From contig JBFHGJ010000113.1 in assembly GCA_041583135.1 (NCBI GenBank), positions 1 to 18,867 on the forward strand: DNA of 18,867 nt, given 5' to 3'. Below, one piece after another: positions 1-6,840 of the stretch (positions within the stretch are counted from its first letter, which is position 1; the number at the start of each line of letters is the position of its first letter). The translations under genes and the position numbers were made by a program. The notes under the pieces are model-generated. The model ran no database searches. It was not told the DNA's origin and was given only the letters and a program-made list of their open reading frames with translations. Source of the DNA: JABSOG01 sp041583135 (GTDB lineage: Bacteria; Pseudomonadota; Gammaproteobacteria; Enterobacterales; Alteromonadaceae).

Positions 1-1113
1 ATTGATACTCCCCCAATCATCGACATCTTGTTTGTAGTGACCAAAGCGGCGCAGCGCAATATCAACTTTGTTGACGCCACCGGCCCAAGTGCCTATCCAC
101 AATAGCCCGTTGGCATCTTGAAAAGTCGATAATACGATATCATTTGAAATTGCACTTGGGTCGGATGCGTTGTGACGGTAATGAATAAAGCGCTGCAAAT
201 TATTTTCAAAACGGTTCAGCCCGCCGCCGTATGTACCGACCCATAAACCACCAAGATCATCCTCGATGATGGTCCGAACATGATTGTTGCCTAGGCTATA
301 GGGATCATCAGGGTCATAGACAAAGGTTTGAAACAGCCCCTTATCTCTATCGAGCATGTTAAGACCAAGCTCCGTACCGAGCCACAAGCGGTTTTTGCTG
401 TCCTCATAAATCACATGTATGTGGTCGTCCGACAAGCCTCTGGGGTTATTGGGGGATGTGTTATAGCGGGTAAACCGACCCGTATCGGGATCATACCGAT
501 TCAAACCATTGCCATCGGTACCTATCCATAAAATGCCGTTGCGCGCGGCGAAAACCGCCATCACATTGTCATCACTTAAACTGTTGGGGCCATCATCATA
601 TCTTAAATGGGTAAACTGGTCAGAAAGCTTGTCGTACAGATTAACGCCACCGCCCCGGGTAGCTATCCATAACCGCCCTTGATTATCTTGGGTAATGGCA
701 GTGACAAAATCGTGGCTTAAGCTGTGGGGGTTATCGGCGTCATGTTGATAGCGAATAAAGCGCTGACGCTTGGCATCATAGCGCATTAAGCCACCGCCCT
801 CAGTGCCGACCCAAAGGTTGCCGCTGATGTCTTCATGCAGCACAGTGATCAAGTTATTGGCCAATGAAAACGGGTCGTTGTCATCGTGGCGAAATTGTTT
901 GAATTGATAGCCATCATAGCGATTAAGGCCATCGGCGGTGCCAAACCACATAAAACCGCTGCGGTCTTGATAAATACTGAACACAGTATTTTGCGACAGC
1001 CCCTGCTCGATGCTCAGCGACTTAAAACGAACCGCTGGTGGCGCCGCTTGGGCAAGCCAAGATGCAACAAGAGCCAAAATCGAGCCGATAAATATAAGAA
1101 AACGAACAGTCAT
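1..1113 (-). CDS. Propeller-type two-component sensor (N-terminal part, truncated by window edge)
   Basis: Translation from the ATG at 1111-1113 stays open to the left edge (371 codons, no stop), so the 3' part is missing. It begins with a signal peptide (TVRFLIFIGSILALVASWL, then AQAA). Seven propeller blades follow, each with the Reg_prop/ligand_sensor signature LW(I/V/L)GT and linkers such as GGGLNRYD and DPxSLSxx. An in-frame TGA lies shortly upstream, so this is the first ATG. GGAGAG sits about 15 nt upstream, rather far for a Shine-Dalgarno. In this family the periplasmic propeller (usually 14 blades) is followed by a Y_Y_Y domain, a TM helix and a histidine kinase (often hybrid with a receiver and AraC domain) or a GGDEF output. 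The output lies outside the window and is unknown. Many homologues sense polysaccharide fragments, but no ligand can be inferred here. Confidence 0.9.
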   Translation of the reverse strand, partial: MTVRFLIFIGSILALVASWLAQAAPPAVRFKSLSIEQGLSQNTVFSIYQDRSGFMWFGTADGLNRYDGYQFKQFRHDDNDPFSLANNLITVLHEDISGNLWVGTEGGGLMRYDAKRQRFIRYQHDADNPHSLSHDFVTAITQDNQGRLWIATRGGGVNLYDKLSDQFTHLRYDDGPNSLSDDNVMAVFAARNGILWIGTDGNGLNRYDPDTGRFTRYNTSPNNPRGLSDDHIHVIYEDSKNRLWLGTELGLNMLDRDKGLFQTFVYDPDDPYSLGNNHVRTIIEDDLGGLWVGTYGGGLNRFENNLQRFIHYRHNASDPSAISNDIVLSTFQDANGLLWIGTWAGGVNKVDIALRRFGHYKQDVDDWGSIN

Positions 1114-1148
1114 ACCGTCGATTCAACTCTCTCCAAGATGGATTGCGA

Positions 1149-1213
1149 TCCCTAAAGCATAGCTCAGTTTCAGCAAAAGCCCGAATAATGGTGGTTATTC
1201 ATAGGTTTAGGGA
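1149..1213 (-). terminator. Nested inverted repeats between small membrane gene and sensor gene
   Basis: TCCCTAAA (1149-1156) pairs perfectly with TTTAGGGA (1206-1213). Inside them, GAATAA (1183-1188) pairs with TTATTC (1195-1200) around a 6-nt loop. On the minus strand the inner hairpin is followed by GGGCTTTTGC. The structure lies after the stop of the 89-aa membrane gene and before the sensor start. It may be a weak terminator or 5'-UTR structure; the U-run is short. Confidence 0.3.
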
Positions 1214-1226
1214 CTATCACATCAAA

Positions 1227-1496
1227 TTACTTAATCCCCGGCAAACGCCCCATCATGCCCAAAAACATCATGACAAACGCAATAATAAAATCAATTAGCG
1301 CAACCACGGCAAAAATGATCTGATCAGGCTCGGTACATCGGTTTCCCATCGGGCAGCCTTTTGAAGTCACCAAAAAGCCGATACCGATGACAATAAACAC
1401 CGACACCACGATATAACAGCAGGTTAAAATAAAACGCAGTAAATAAGACACCTTTACTGCACTGTGGGTATGAGTTTCATCAATTCTATCAGTCAT
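1227..1496 (-). CDS. Small two-TM membrane protein of unknown function
   Basis: This 89-aa protein has a polar N-terminus with a His/Thr-rich stretch (ETHTHS) and two strongly hydrophobic helices, at about residues 18-43 and 60-82. A short loop joins them with two cysteines (C48, C54) in the context KGCPMGNRC. The C-terminus ends GRLPGIK. I do not recognise the family; it is probably an inner-membrane protein. No good Shine-Dalgarno precedes the ATG, but a plausible promoter lies about 35 nt upstream, which supports it being a real gene. It stands between the VOC gene and the sensor gene on the same strand, with no clear functional link to either. Confidence 0.6.
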   Translation of the reverse strand: MTDRIDETHTHSAVKVSYLLRFILTCCYIVVSVFIVIGIGFLVTSKGCPMGNRCTEPDQIIFAVVALIDFIIAFVMMFLGMMGRLPGIK

Positions 1497-1529
1497 ATTA
1501 TTCGCTATTATCGCTTGATAAGAGACTCG

Positions 1530-1558
1530 AATTTAAGCCTAAATGGCTGATATTTCAA
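1530..1558 (-). promoter_or_regulatory. Candidate sigma70 promoter for small membrane gene
   Basis: Reading the minus strand, TTGAAA (1553-1558) and TAAATT (1530-1535) are separated by 17 nt. The -35 matches consensus at 5 of 6 positions and the -10 at 4 of 6. Transcription would begin near 1523, giving a leader of about 27 nt before the ATG at 1496. It starts inside the short gap after the VOC stop, so the membrane gene could be expressed independently of the upstream operon. Confidence 0.4.
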
Positions 1559-1559
1559 G

Positions 1560-1976
1560 TCAGTATCGATTGCGTAGTGCAGGAACATCCGTCAAATACT
1601 CGACAAACTCCACTTCAAATCCAGCGGGGTCGATAAAATAGATGTTTTTACGGTATGGATCGTCGCCACCGCTTTGGGCAATCTCAAAGCCAGCATCCAA
1701 CAATCGTTGCGTGACACCTTCGATATCATCAACCACATAGGCAAAGTGTGCCAATCCGACAGTGCTGCCGCTTAGATCTCTATGACCACCTGAGCCATGG
1801 TCGCTCATCGCGATATATTGATAATCATCACCAAAGTGTAGCCAGTTACGCGGCTTGCCGTACCATTGCCCTTTACCGCCGCCACGGACACGCCAATGAG
1901 GAAACGCCGCTTGGTAAAACGCCAACATCGCATCAATATCTTCAACCACCAAATTAATGTGTTCTAAATGGATCAT
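1560..1976 (-). CDS. VOC (glyoxalase/bleomycin-resistance fold) family protein
   Basis: This 138-aa single-domain vicinal-oxygen-chelate protein starts MIHLEHINLVVEDIDAMLAF, the usual first beta-alpha unit (H6 as probable metal ligand). A second half-module follows with GLAHFAYVVDDIEGV (H77) and FIDPAGFEVEFVEY (E123). This gives the H...H...E pattern typical of metal-dependent VOC enzymes. An upstream in-frame ATG at 2039 would lengthen it by 21 residues. The start at 1976 is preferred because AAGGAG lies 6 nt before it and the VOC fold begins there. That Shine-Dalgarno overlaps the stop of the flavin reductase gene, so the two are translationally linked in one operon. The substrate is unknown; detoxification of a small electrophile or a dioxygenase-like role would fit the partner. 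Confidence 0.85.
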   Translation of the reverse strand: MIHLEHINLVVEDIDAMLAFYQAAFPHWRVRGGGKGQWYGKPRNWLHFGDDYQYIAMSDHGSGGHRDLSGSTVGLAHFAYVVDDIEGVTQRLLDAGFEIAQSGGDDPYRKNIYFIDPAGFEVEFVEYLTDVPALRNRY

Positions 1977-1982
1977 GACAAA

Positions 1983-1988
1983 CTCCTT
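1983..1988 (-). promoter_or_regulatory. Ribosome binding site deciding the VOC start
   Basis: AAGGAG on the minus strand, 6 nt before the ATG at 1976. It overlaps the TAA stop of the preceding flavin reductase gene (1987-1989). It favours the shorter VOC start over the ATG at 2039, which lies inside the upstream gene. Confidence 0.75.
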
Positions 1989-2592
1989 ACATGCCGTAGG
2001 CAAAATCTTGTGAATAGGGAAAAGGCTCGGTTTGTTCACTGAGGCGAATTGGCTTTAATGCCTGTGAATAACGACCGAGTAAGTGCAGGTAATAATCAAT
2101 GCGGCGTCTTAAATTGGTATCGCGCTGTGAGGCAGCTTGCGGCCCATTTAAAACCTGCTCGACCTGCCTGACGATAAGATGATCCGGCAATGCCACCAAC
2201 TTATTGTTTTTCATCGACATACGCATCTCGACAATAGGATAGGCACCGCTGATACCGTTAACCACAGAGACCAACAAAGCCGGTTTATGGGCGGTATCGG
2301 CAATATCGCACATCATCAAAAAGCTTTTCAGCAGCGGCGTCACCATGCCGTTCCATTCAGGCGAGATCAGCACCAAAGCGTCAGCGGCGCGCACCTTTTT
2401 CTCAATCAAAGGCCAACAACTGCCCTTATTCGCCTTTGAATCATCATCGCCATCCCAATAGCCCAATTCATATTCGCATAATGGCAAATGAGTGACCTGC
2501 TCAAACCCTTTAACCACCTCGGCAAGATACCCGGCCACCTTGGCGCTTTGCGATGGTGCCCGTTGACTGGCACTGACAATCAGTAAATTCAT
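1987..2592 (-). CDS. NADPH-dependent FMN reductase family flavoprotein
   Basis: This 201-aa flavodoxin-fold protein begins MNLLIVSASQRAPSQSAKVA, the FMN-phosphate loop of the NADPH-dependent FMN reductase/YieF-like family. The second signature is ISPEWNGMVTPLLKSFLMMC, equivalent to the family's PEYNGSxPxxLKNxxD. These cytoplasmic enzymes reduce FMN, quinones, chromate or azo compounds with NAD(P)H. The start at 2592 is chosen over an ATG at 2637 because GAGG lies 7 nt before it and the fold starts immediately. It is the first gene of an operon with the VOC protein. The C-terminal helix-rich stretch (RRRIDYYLHLLGRYSQAL) is longer than in minimal members. The physiological acceptor cannot be read from sequence. 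Confidence 0.85.
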   Translation of the reverse strand: MNLLIVSASQRAPSQSAKVAGYLAEVVKGFEQVTHLPLCEYELGYWDGDDDSKANKGSCWPLIEKKVRAADALVLISPEWNGMVTPLLKSFLMMCDIADTAHKPALLVSVVNGISGAYPIVEMRMSMKNNKLVALPDHLIVRQVEQVLNGPQAASQRDTNLRRRIDYYLHLLGRYSQALKPIRLSEQTEPFPYSQDFAYGM

Positions 2593-2629
2593 GTTTATTC
2601 CTCTATCACCTGCGTTGACAATAAATAAG

Positions 2630-2656
2630 GTAAACACTTTACTTAAAATTGTAAAG
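2630..2656. promoter_or_regulatory. Operator-like GTAAA/TTTAC inverted repeats upstream of flavin reductase
   Basis: Three interleaved copies of one half-site occur: GTAAA-CAC-TTTAC (2630-2642), then CTTTAC (2637-2642) paired with GTAAAG (2651-2656) across an 8-nt AT spacer. The block sits 38-64 nt upstream of the ATG at 2592, where the promoter should be. It looks like a dimer-binding operator, but no regulator gene is adjacent and I cannot name the factor. Confidence 0.4.
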
Positions 2657-2710
2657 CCATTAATAAACCAAAAACTTTATTAAATAAATCAATTTTATCG
2701 AACGTCGCCC

Positions 2711-2734
2711 CAAACAATATGGCAAACAATATGG
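2711..2734. repeat. 12-bp perfect tandem duplication next to element copy A
   Basis: CAAACAATATGG occurs twice head to tail (2711-2722 and 2723-2734). The last two bases of the second unit are the first two bases of the REP-like element. Confidence 0.8.
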
Positions 2735-2822
2735 TGTCAGACACAAAAATTATAGGAACTTAACGAAAAATCAATAGGTTGCAGAAAAGTCTATTGCAAA
2801 GTTAGAGTTGGTGTCTGACACC
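2733..2822 (+). repeat. About 90-bp inverted-repeat element, copy A (REPIN/MITE-like)
   Basis: The ends are GGTGTCAGACAC (2733-2744) and GTGTCTGACACC (2811-2822), exact inverted repeats of each other; each end is also nearly self-palindromic. The interior matches the reverse complement of copy B (16398-16486), with shared blocks AAAATTATAGG, ACTT, AAAATCAATA, GTTGCA and GAGTTGGTGTCTGACAC. No open reading frame is inside. Paired inverted palindromes are the layout of REPINs mobilised by Y1 (RAYT) transposases. None is in the window, so assignment to that class is inferred. Confidence 0.75.
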
Positions 2823-2835
2823 TAGATAGTGAATT

Positions 2836-2849
2836 GGGCATCCTTGCCC
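2836..2849 (-). terminator. Possible hairpin terminator of the acyltransferase operon
   Basis: GGGCA (2836-2840) and TGCCC (2845-2849) pair around a 4-nt loop, about 20 nt after the acyltransferase stop on the minus strand. A second small stem (TGCC/GGCA) overlaps the stop codon itself. There is no proper U-tract, so termination is uncertain. Confidence 0.3.
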
Positions 2850-2870
2850 GATGGGGATAGGTTTTGCCGA

Positions 2871-4601
2871 TTAGGCAGCTACTGGCGGTAGGTGAACGTT
2901 GATGTAGCGCTGGCGCCTTTTCGCTTTGAGCTGACTGATATCGGCCATCACCAAACCGTCGATGCAATCAGCAAAATCAGGATCGATATTAAACGCCGAA
3001 AAGCTAACGCCACCACTTTCGCACACTTCTGAATATTGTTTGTAAAGGGTTGGCACACTGACACCCATATTGGCCAGTAAATGTTTTAAGGTGGTGAAAT
3101 CTTCTTGATAGTTGTCACCGCTAAACACCTGGCTCAACTCCGCTTCGTCCTGCTCGCTAAAACCAAACGGCAATTTGGCCTTGGCCAAAGGTGTTGTGCT
3201 GGTAAAGTACAACTGATAGAAATGCACCATGAGATTTTTTGCCGCCAGCGGCATACTGTTGCTGATGGTTACCGGACCAAACAGGTAGCGATATTGTGGG
3301 TTTTTAGCCAAAAACGCCCCAATGCCGACCCACAAATAATCAAGGCTGCGCTTGCCCCAGTATTTTGGCTGAACAAAACTGCGACCAAGCTCCAAGCCTT
3401 GAGCAAAACACGTTTTCATCGCCGGTTGGTAATCAAACAAAGTGGTGGTATAAAGCCCGTTCGCCCCTCTTTTTTCCAACACCTTTTGCGCTTCGGCAAA
3501 GCGATAGGCACCGGCTATCTCTAGGTCGTTTTCATTCCATAAGATCAGGTGTAGATAGTCTTGATCAAAGCTGTCGATATCACGGCGCTTACCTGTGCCC
3601 TCACCCACCATTCTAAAAGACAGCTCACGCAAGCGGCCGATTTCGCGCATGATCGGCGAACATTGCTCAAATCGATACAGCTTAATTGACTTGCCGTCAG
3701 CAGTTGAACCTAAGTGCTCACAAGCATTGATTGCGCGACGCAGCTCCGCGCGGTTTTCCGGGTGGGCAATGGTTTTTTGTGTTTTTAAGATCAGTTCTTT
3801 GCCCTTGGCCAGATTGTACAGGTGCTTTTTGAACAGTCGCGCTTTGGTTTTCAGCGGCACATCAAGTGATTCATAATGTTCAAATGGAATTGGGTCGCCA
3901 ATTTTGACGTTCATCCGTTTGTTGGCCTGCTTAAACATCTCACGCACCAAAAACAGTGTCGATAACGGTTTGTATACCGCAGACAATGCGTAGAAAAATG
4001 CCGAGTTTCTGGCATCGACATAAATCGGCAAAATCGGCGCTTTGTTGGCTCTGGCAAAATTTAAAAAGCCGCGATGCCAATCGCCATCTCGAACCCCGGC
4101 GGCGCTCATGCGCGACACCTCACCTGCGGGGAAAATCACCAAGGCCCCATCATCGCTTAGGTGCCGATTGATAGCCTCGATATTCTTTTTGGGGGTATTG
4201 CCGTTCATGTTATTGACCGGCATTAAGATGGGATGAAGTGGTTTGATCGCCATCAACAAGTCGTTGGCCACCACCTTTAAATCGCTTCTAACTTCGCTGA
4301 CCAACTTGATCAGTGCCAAGCCATCTAGGCTACCGATAGGATGGTTAGATACAATCACCACCTTGCCGGTTGCAGGAATGCGTTCGCGGTCTTTATCAGA
4401 CACACAATAGCCGAAATCAAAATACTCAAGCACGGTTTCCGCAAAGTCGGCCCCTTTGACATAAGGATATAGCTGCTCAAACTCAATAAATTCTTTTTCG
4501 TGCAGCAAGTAGCGCAAGACACTTTTCAAGGTTTTGCTTAGCAGCGGTTTTTCTTTTATTTTCGGTAGGTTATGTTCAACTACCTGATCTACACTAAACA
4601 T
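2871..4601 (-). CDS. olsF: Fused PlsC-like / GNAT acyltransferase, probable bifunctional ornithine-lipid synthase (OlsF-type)
   Basis: This 576-aa fusion has two acyltransferase domains. The N-terminal half (about 75-270) is a lysophospholipid-acyltransferase domain: NHPIGSLDG (86-94) supplies the catalytic His/Asp motif with five residues between H87 and D93, and FPAGE (157-161) is the acceptor motif. The C-terminal half (about 305-500) is an OlsB/hemolysin-like GNAT domain (IGRLRELSFRMVGEGTGKRR, then YLHLILWN and IAGAYRF). This order matches OlsF described in Serratia, where the C-terminal part N-acylates ornithine and the N-terminal part O-acylates lyso-ornithine lipid. Ornithine lipids are phosphorus-free membrane lipids. 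The protein has no obvious TM helix and is probably peripheral at the inner membrane. It is last in a three-gene run, 46 nt after the hydrolase stop. A glycine-lipid or other aminolipid product is possible. Confidence 0.75.
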   Translation of the reverse strand: MFSVDQVVEHNLPKIKEKPLLSKTLKSVLRYLLHEKEFIEFEQLYPYVKGADFAETVLEYFDFGYCVSDKDRERIPATGKVVIVSNHPIGSLDGLALIKLVSEVRSDLKVVANDLLMAIKPLHPILMPVNNMNGNTPKKNIEAINRHLSDDGALVIFPAGEVSRMSAAGVRDGDWHRGFLNFARANKAPILPIYVDARNSAFFYALSAVYKPLSTLFLVREMFKQANKRMNVKIGDPIPFEHYESLDVPLKTKARLFKKHLYNLAKGKELILKTQKTIAHPENRAELRRAINACEHLGSTADGKSIKLYRFEQCSPIMREIGRLRELSFRMVGEGTGKRRDIDSFDQDYLHLILWNENDLEIAGAYRFAEAQKVLEKRGANGLYTTTLFDYQPAMKTCFAQGLELGRSFVQPKYWGKRSLDYLWVGIGAFLAKNPQYRYLFGPVTISNSMPLAAKNLMVHFYQLYFTSTTPLAKAKLPFGFSEQDEAELSQVFSGDNYQEDFTTLKHLLANMGVSVPTLYKQYSEVCESGGVSFSAFNIDPDFADCIDGLVMADISQLKAKRRQRYINVHLPPVAA

Positions 4602-4647
4602 GTTTTCAGCTCATCAAATAACGAATGAGCCTTAGTGTAGCCAGCAA

Positions 4648-5418
4648 TTATGGACAAATTTTAACAGTTTCATGACCGCTTAGTGACAAGGCGATCTGTT
4701 CAATTATCCAACTGGGATCATCCAGCGGCAAGTCGTGCCCGGCCGATGGGTGGCAAACAAAGGGGCACTGAAGGTATTTGGCAATGGCCTTCCCGGCATT
4801 GGCACTGACCAGTCTATCGTTTGCACTGATCAGCACCTTGCAAGGCACCGGCCCTATCGGCTGTATTTTAAAACGCGAGGCGGCATATAACTGTCTTAGT
4901 ACATTGGCAGTTGAAGTAGCACATTCAATTCGGTACTCTCCCCACCGCTTCACCTGCGCGTCAGTCAAAGCCAAGTTCGATGTTGCCGCCAATATCGCCT
5001 GTTCAATTTGAAAGGGATCTGCACTGATCAATAATGTCCAAATCAACCTAGGTAAGGTCGCAAAGTTGATGCGCTCAGTCATTCTGGTTAGGTTGGCAGC
5101 GCTGGTATTGATTAACGTCAGCGACTGTACTTCTTTGTTGTAGCGGGCTGCCCAATCCATCGCAATCATGCCACCTAAAGACAAAGCCACCAAATGCACC
5201 TGTTTGTTGCTTGTCGCCAACGCCTCTCGGCAAAGATCGGTATAGCAGCCGATAGCCAACGGACTTTTTAGCTGACTGAACTCACCATTGCCACAGGTAT
5301 CGAGCAAAGTGACGGTATCAAAGGCAAAGCGTTGTTTAAAACGTTCGCTAAACTCCCCCCAATGACGCTTGTCACGGCCAAGGCCGCGTAACAATACCCA
5401 ATGTTTTTGCCCCGACAT
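4648..5418 (-). CDS. Alpha/beta-fold hydrolase
   Basis: This 256-aa protein has the hydrolase core and a complete triad: nucleophile elbow VALSLGGM (S80), acid ISANDRLV (D201) and base SAGHDLPL (H228). The oxyanion region reads LLRGLGRDKRHW, with Arg replacing the His of the usual HG motif, so this is not typical BioH despite the same length. The ATG at 5418 is preferred over a TTG at 5451, because GGAG lies 9 nt upstream and the TTG would overlap the preceding gene's stop. The gene sits 20 nt after the M14-like gene and 46 nt before the acyltransferase, so co-transcription is likely. Cytoplasmic. The substrate is unknown; an ester or thioester linked to lipid or aminoacyl metabolism would fit its neighbours. 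Confidence 0.85.
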   Translation of the reverse strand: MSGQKHWVLLRGLGRDKRHWGEFSERFKQRFAFDTVTLLDTCGNGEFSQLKSPLAIGCYTDLCREALATSNKQVHLVALSLGGMIAMDWAARYNKEVQSLTLINTSAANLTRMTERINFATLPRLIWTLLISADPFQIEQAILAATSNLALTDAQVKRWGEYRIECATSTANVLRQLYAASRFKIQPIGPVPCKVLISANDRLVSANAGKAIAKYLQCPFVCHPSAGHDLPLDDPSWIIEQIALSLSGHETVKICP

Positions 5419-5427
5419 CTCAGCTCG

Positions 5428-5431
5428 CTCC
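5428..5431 (-). promoter_or_regulatory. Ribosome binding site deciding the hydrolase start
   Basis: GGAG on the minus strand, 9 nt before the ATG at 5418. It selects that ATG over the upstream TTG codons. Confidence 0.6.
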
Positions 5432-5438
5432 AACCATG

Positions 5439-6488
5439 CTAACGATACCAATACTCAATGGCTTCGTGGCGCATTTTACCGCGCTCAGCCTTATCCGGCA
5501 GCCAATTTTTATGATCCAGCACCGCCTGCTTTAAAAAATCAAACAACACCAAATGCGAGCGCTGCACTCTCGCCCAGCGATGCTCGGCATGAGGATTGAA
5601 AAGCCCTTTAAAAGACAACAACTGAATCGGTCTTTTACGCACCCAGTTCCACGACCCCATCTCTAAGGTCAAGGTAAAAAACGGCTTGCCATATTCGTTT
5701 TTAACCATCTTACCGACATAATCCCATAAGTCACCATGAGTGGTATATTGCAGTGACTGCGGTTCAAAAATATAGTTATGATGAGGATAAGCCTGCTCAA
5801 ACAACTGATGTAGCGCATAATAGCCCCATACTTTGCGCGGTGGCCGTTTGCGATAGGCATAAGGGATCCACAGCCTATCTCGCATACCAAAACCAGAATG
5901 GCAATCGAGCACCAGATTGAACTCACGGTGAAAACATTCCTGTTTGAGATAGTCAATCAACACCTGATTTTCCAGCTCCAAAGCGCCACTGCCGCGATAC
6001 CACGGCAGCTTTGCACTGAAACTCTGGCCGCCCACCATCCATGAAGGTTTCTCTTTGGCCTCAATCGGCGCATTCCGCATCAAATCTACACCATTGCCGT
6101 TACTGCGGGTGCCGTTATACATACCGACAGGATTCATCAAAGGGAGGAAGTTAAAGCGCATTTTCTTGAGCACTTTTTTAAGGTTGCTGTCCCAACGCGC
6201 GCGATGTACAAGGGTGTGCAAATAGCTGAGCAGCACTTGAGTGCCGATACGCTCAACGCCGTGGATACCACCAACAAAGGTGATCGCCGGTACATCGGGT
6301 TTGTTGCTGCCAAAGGACATCGCCACCAGCGGCAGTTGTAATCCTTTATGTTCGACAACATCCAGCACTTTCGGTTCAAGCCAGCCATTGCTTTGCTGAG
6401 CCAGTTGGTCAATCAAGGTAAATTCCGGTAAAAACCGTCTAACCTCTGCGGTTAAAAAATGCTGCAATCGTTGAGTACCTGATATCAT
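5439..6488 (-). CDS. M14-type zinc carboxypeptidase family protein
   Basis: This 349-aa protein shows all landmarks of the M14 fold. GGIHGVERIG gives the HxxE zinc pair (H76, E79); NGVDLMRN (132-139) is the substrate-carboxylate region equivalent to NGVDLNRN; LDCHSGFG gives the third zinc ligand (H197); and TLTLEMGSW gives the catalytic glutamate (E276). There is no signal peptide, so it is probably cytoplasmic. Uncharacterised M14 branches act on peptides, amidated amino acids or N-acyl amino acids. It is first in a three-gene minus-strand run with an alpha/beta hydrolase and an OlsF-like acyltransferase. It might therefore cleave an amide bond in lipid or peptide turnover, but this is conjecture. 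The start is the first ATG after a non-coding gap; only a weak AAG precedes it. Confidence 0.85.
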   Translation of the reverse strand: MISGTQRLQHFLTAEVRRFLPEFTLIDQLAQQSNGWLEPKVLDVVEHKGLQLPLVAMSFGSNKPDVPAITFVGGIHGVERIGTQVLLSYLHTLVHRARWDSNLKKVLKKMRFNFLPLMNPVGMYNGTRSNGNGVDLMRNAPIEAKEKPSWMVGGQSFSAKLPWYRGSGALELENQVLIDYLKQECFHREFNLVLDCHSGFGMRDRLWIPYAYRKRPPRKVWGYYALHQLFEQAYPHHNYIFEPQSLQYTTHGDLWDYVGKMVKNEYGKPFFTLTLEMGSWNWVRKRPIQLLSFKGLFNPHAEHRWARVQRSHLVLFDFLKQAVLDHKNWLPDKAERGKMRHEAIEYWYR

Positions 6489-6840
6489 CTTGTGTTGTTA
6501 TTATGCCAGTATTGTGCAAAGTATAGATGACGATTTTATGAAGCTCACACAGGACGTCTGCCTTCTTCTGTTATGTTCCTTGAGTAAAAAGCGCTCCGGA
6601 CTCACAACCAGCGTTGAAAAAACAATCCGATTCTTTTTTTGACAGTTTTATTCATACTATAATTTACAGCGCCCACTATTTATCGATTCAGTGAGCCTAG
6701 GGCCTTTTTAGGTTGAACATTGCTAGTGAATTTCTGTCAATGAGAGAGGTCATTTTGGGATCTTAATCTTTGCTATCTTTATCTACAGTATTAAGGCATA
6801 GCACACAAGCAGATATAGAGTTTATTTAAGGATATTAACC
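6489..6840. other. Divergent intergenic region of 352 nt
   Basis: It separates the minus-strand M14 operon from the plus-strand lipoprotein gene and should hold both promoters. Visible are a run of seven Ts ending at 6640, an exact TTGACA (6639-6644), an exact TATAAT (6658-6663) only 13 nt later, and AAGGA 8 nt before the lipoprotein ATG. On the minus strand a TATACT lies about 35-40 nt before the M14 start, with no good -35. I see no gene or repeat in it. Confidence 0.7.
6639..6663 (+). promoter_or_regulatory. Consensus hexamers TTGACA/TATAAT with short spacing
   Basis: Both hexamers are perfect, but the 13-nt spacer is well below the 16-18 nt sigma70 optimum and would leave a leader of about 170 nt. 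They may not work as one promoter; the TATAAT alone could act with an upstream T-rich -35. Weak support only. Confidence 0.2.

Noticed and set aside
328..1155. Two plus-strand open frames of 67 and 89 codons
   Set aside because: They lie antisense to the propeller sensor, whose minus-strand translation shows seven clean Reg_prop blades; the plus-strand products have no recognisable features.
1977..2039. Longer VOC protein starting at 2039
   Set aside because: The 21 extra residues lie inside the end of the flavin reductase gene, while a strong AAGGAG marks the ATG at 1976.
4648..5418. Calling the alpha/beta hydrolase BioH
   Set aside because: It has BioH-like length and triad, but the N-terminal HG motif is RG, no biotin genes are nearby, and overall similarity read by eye is not specific.
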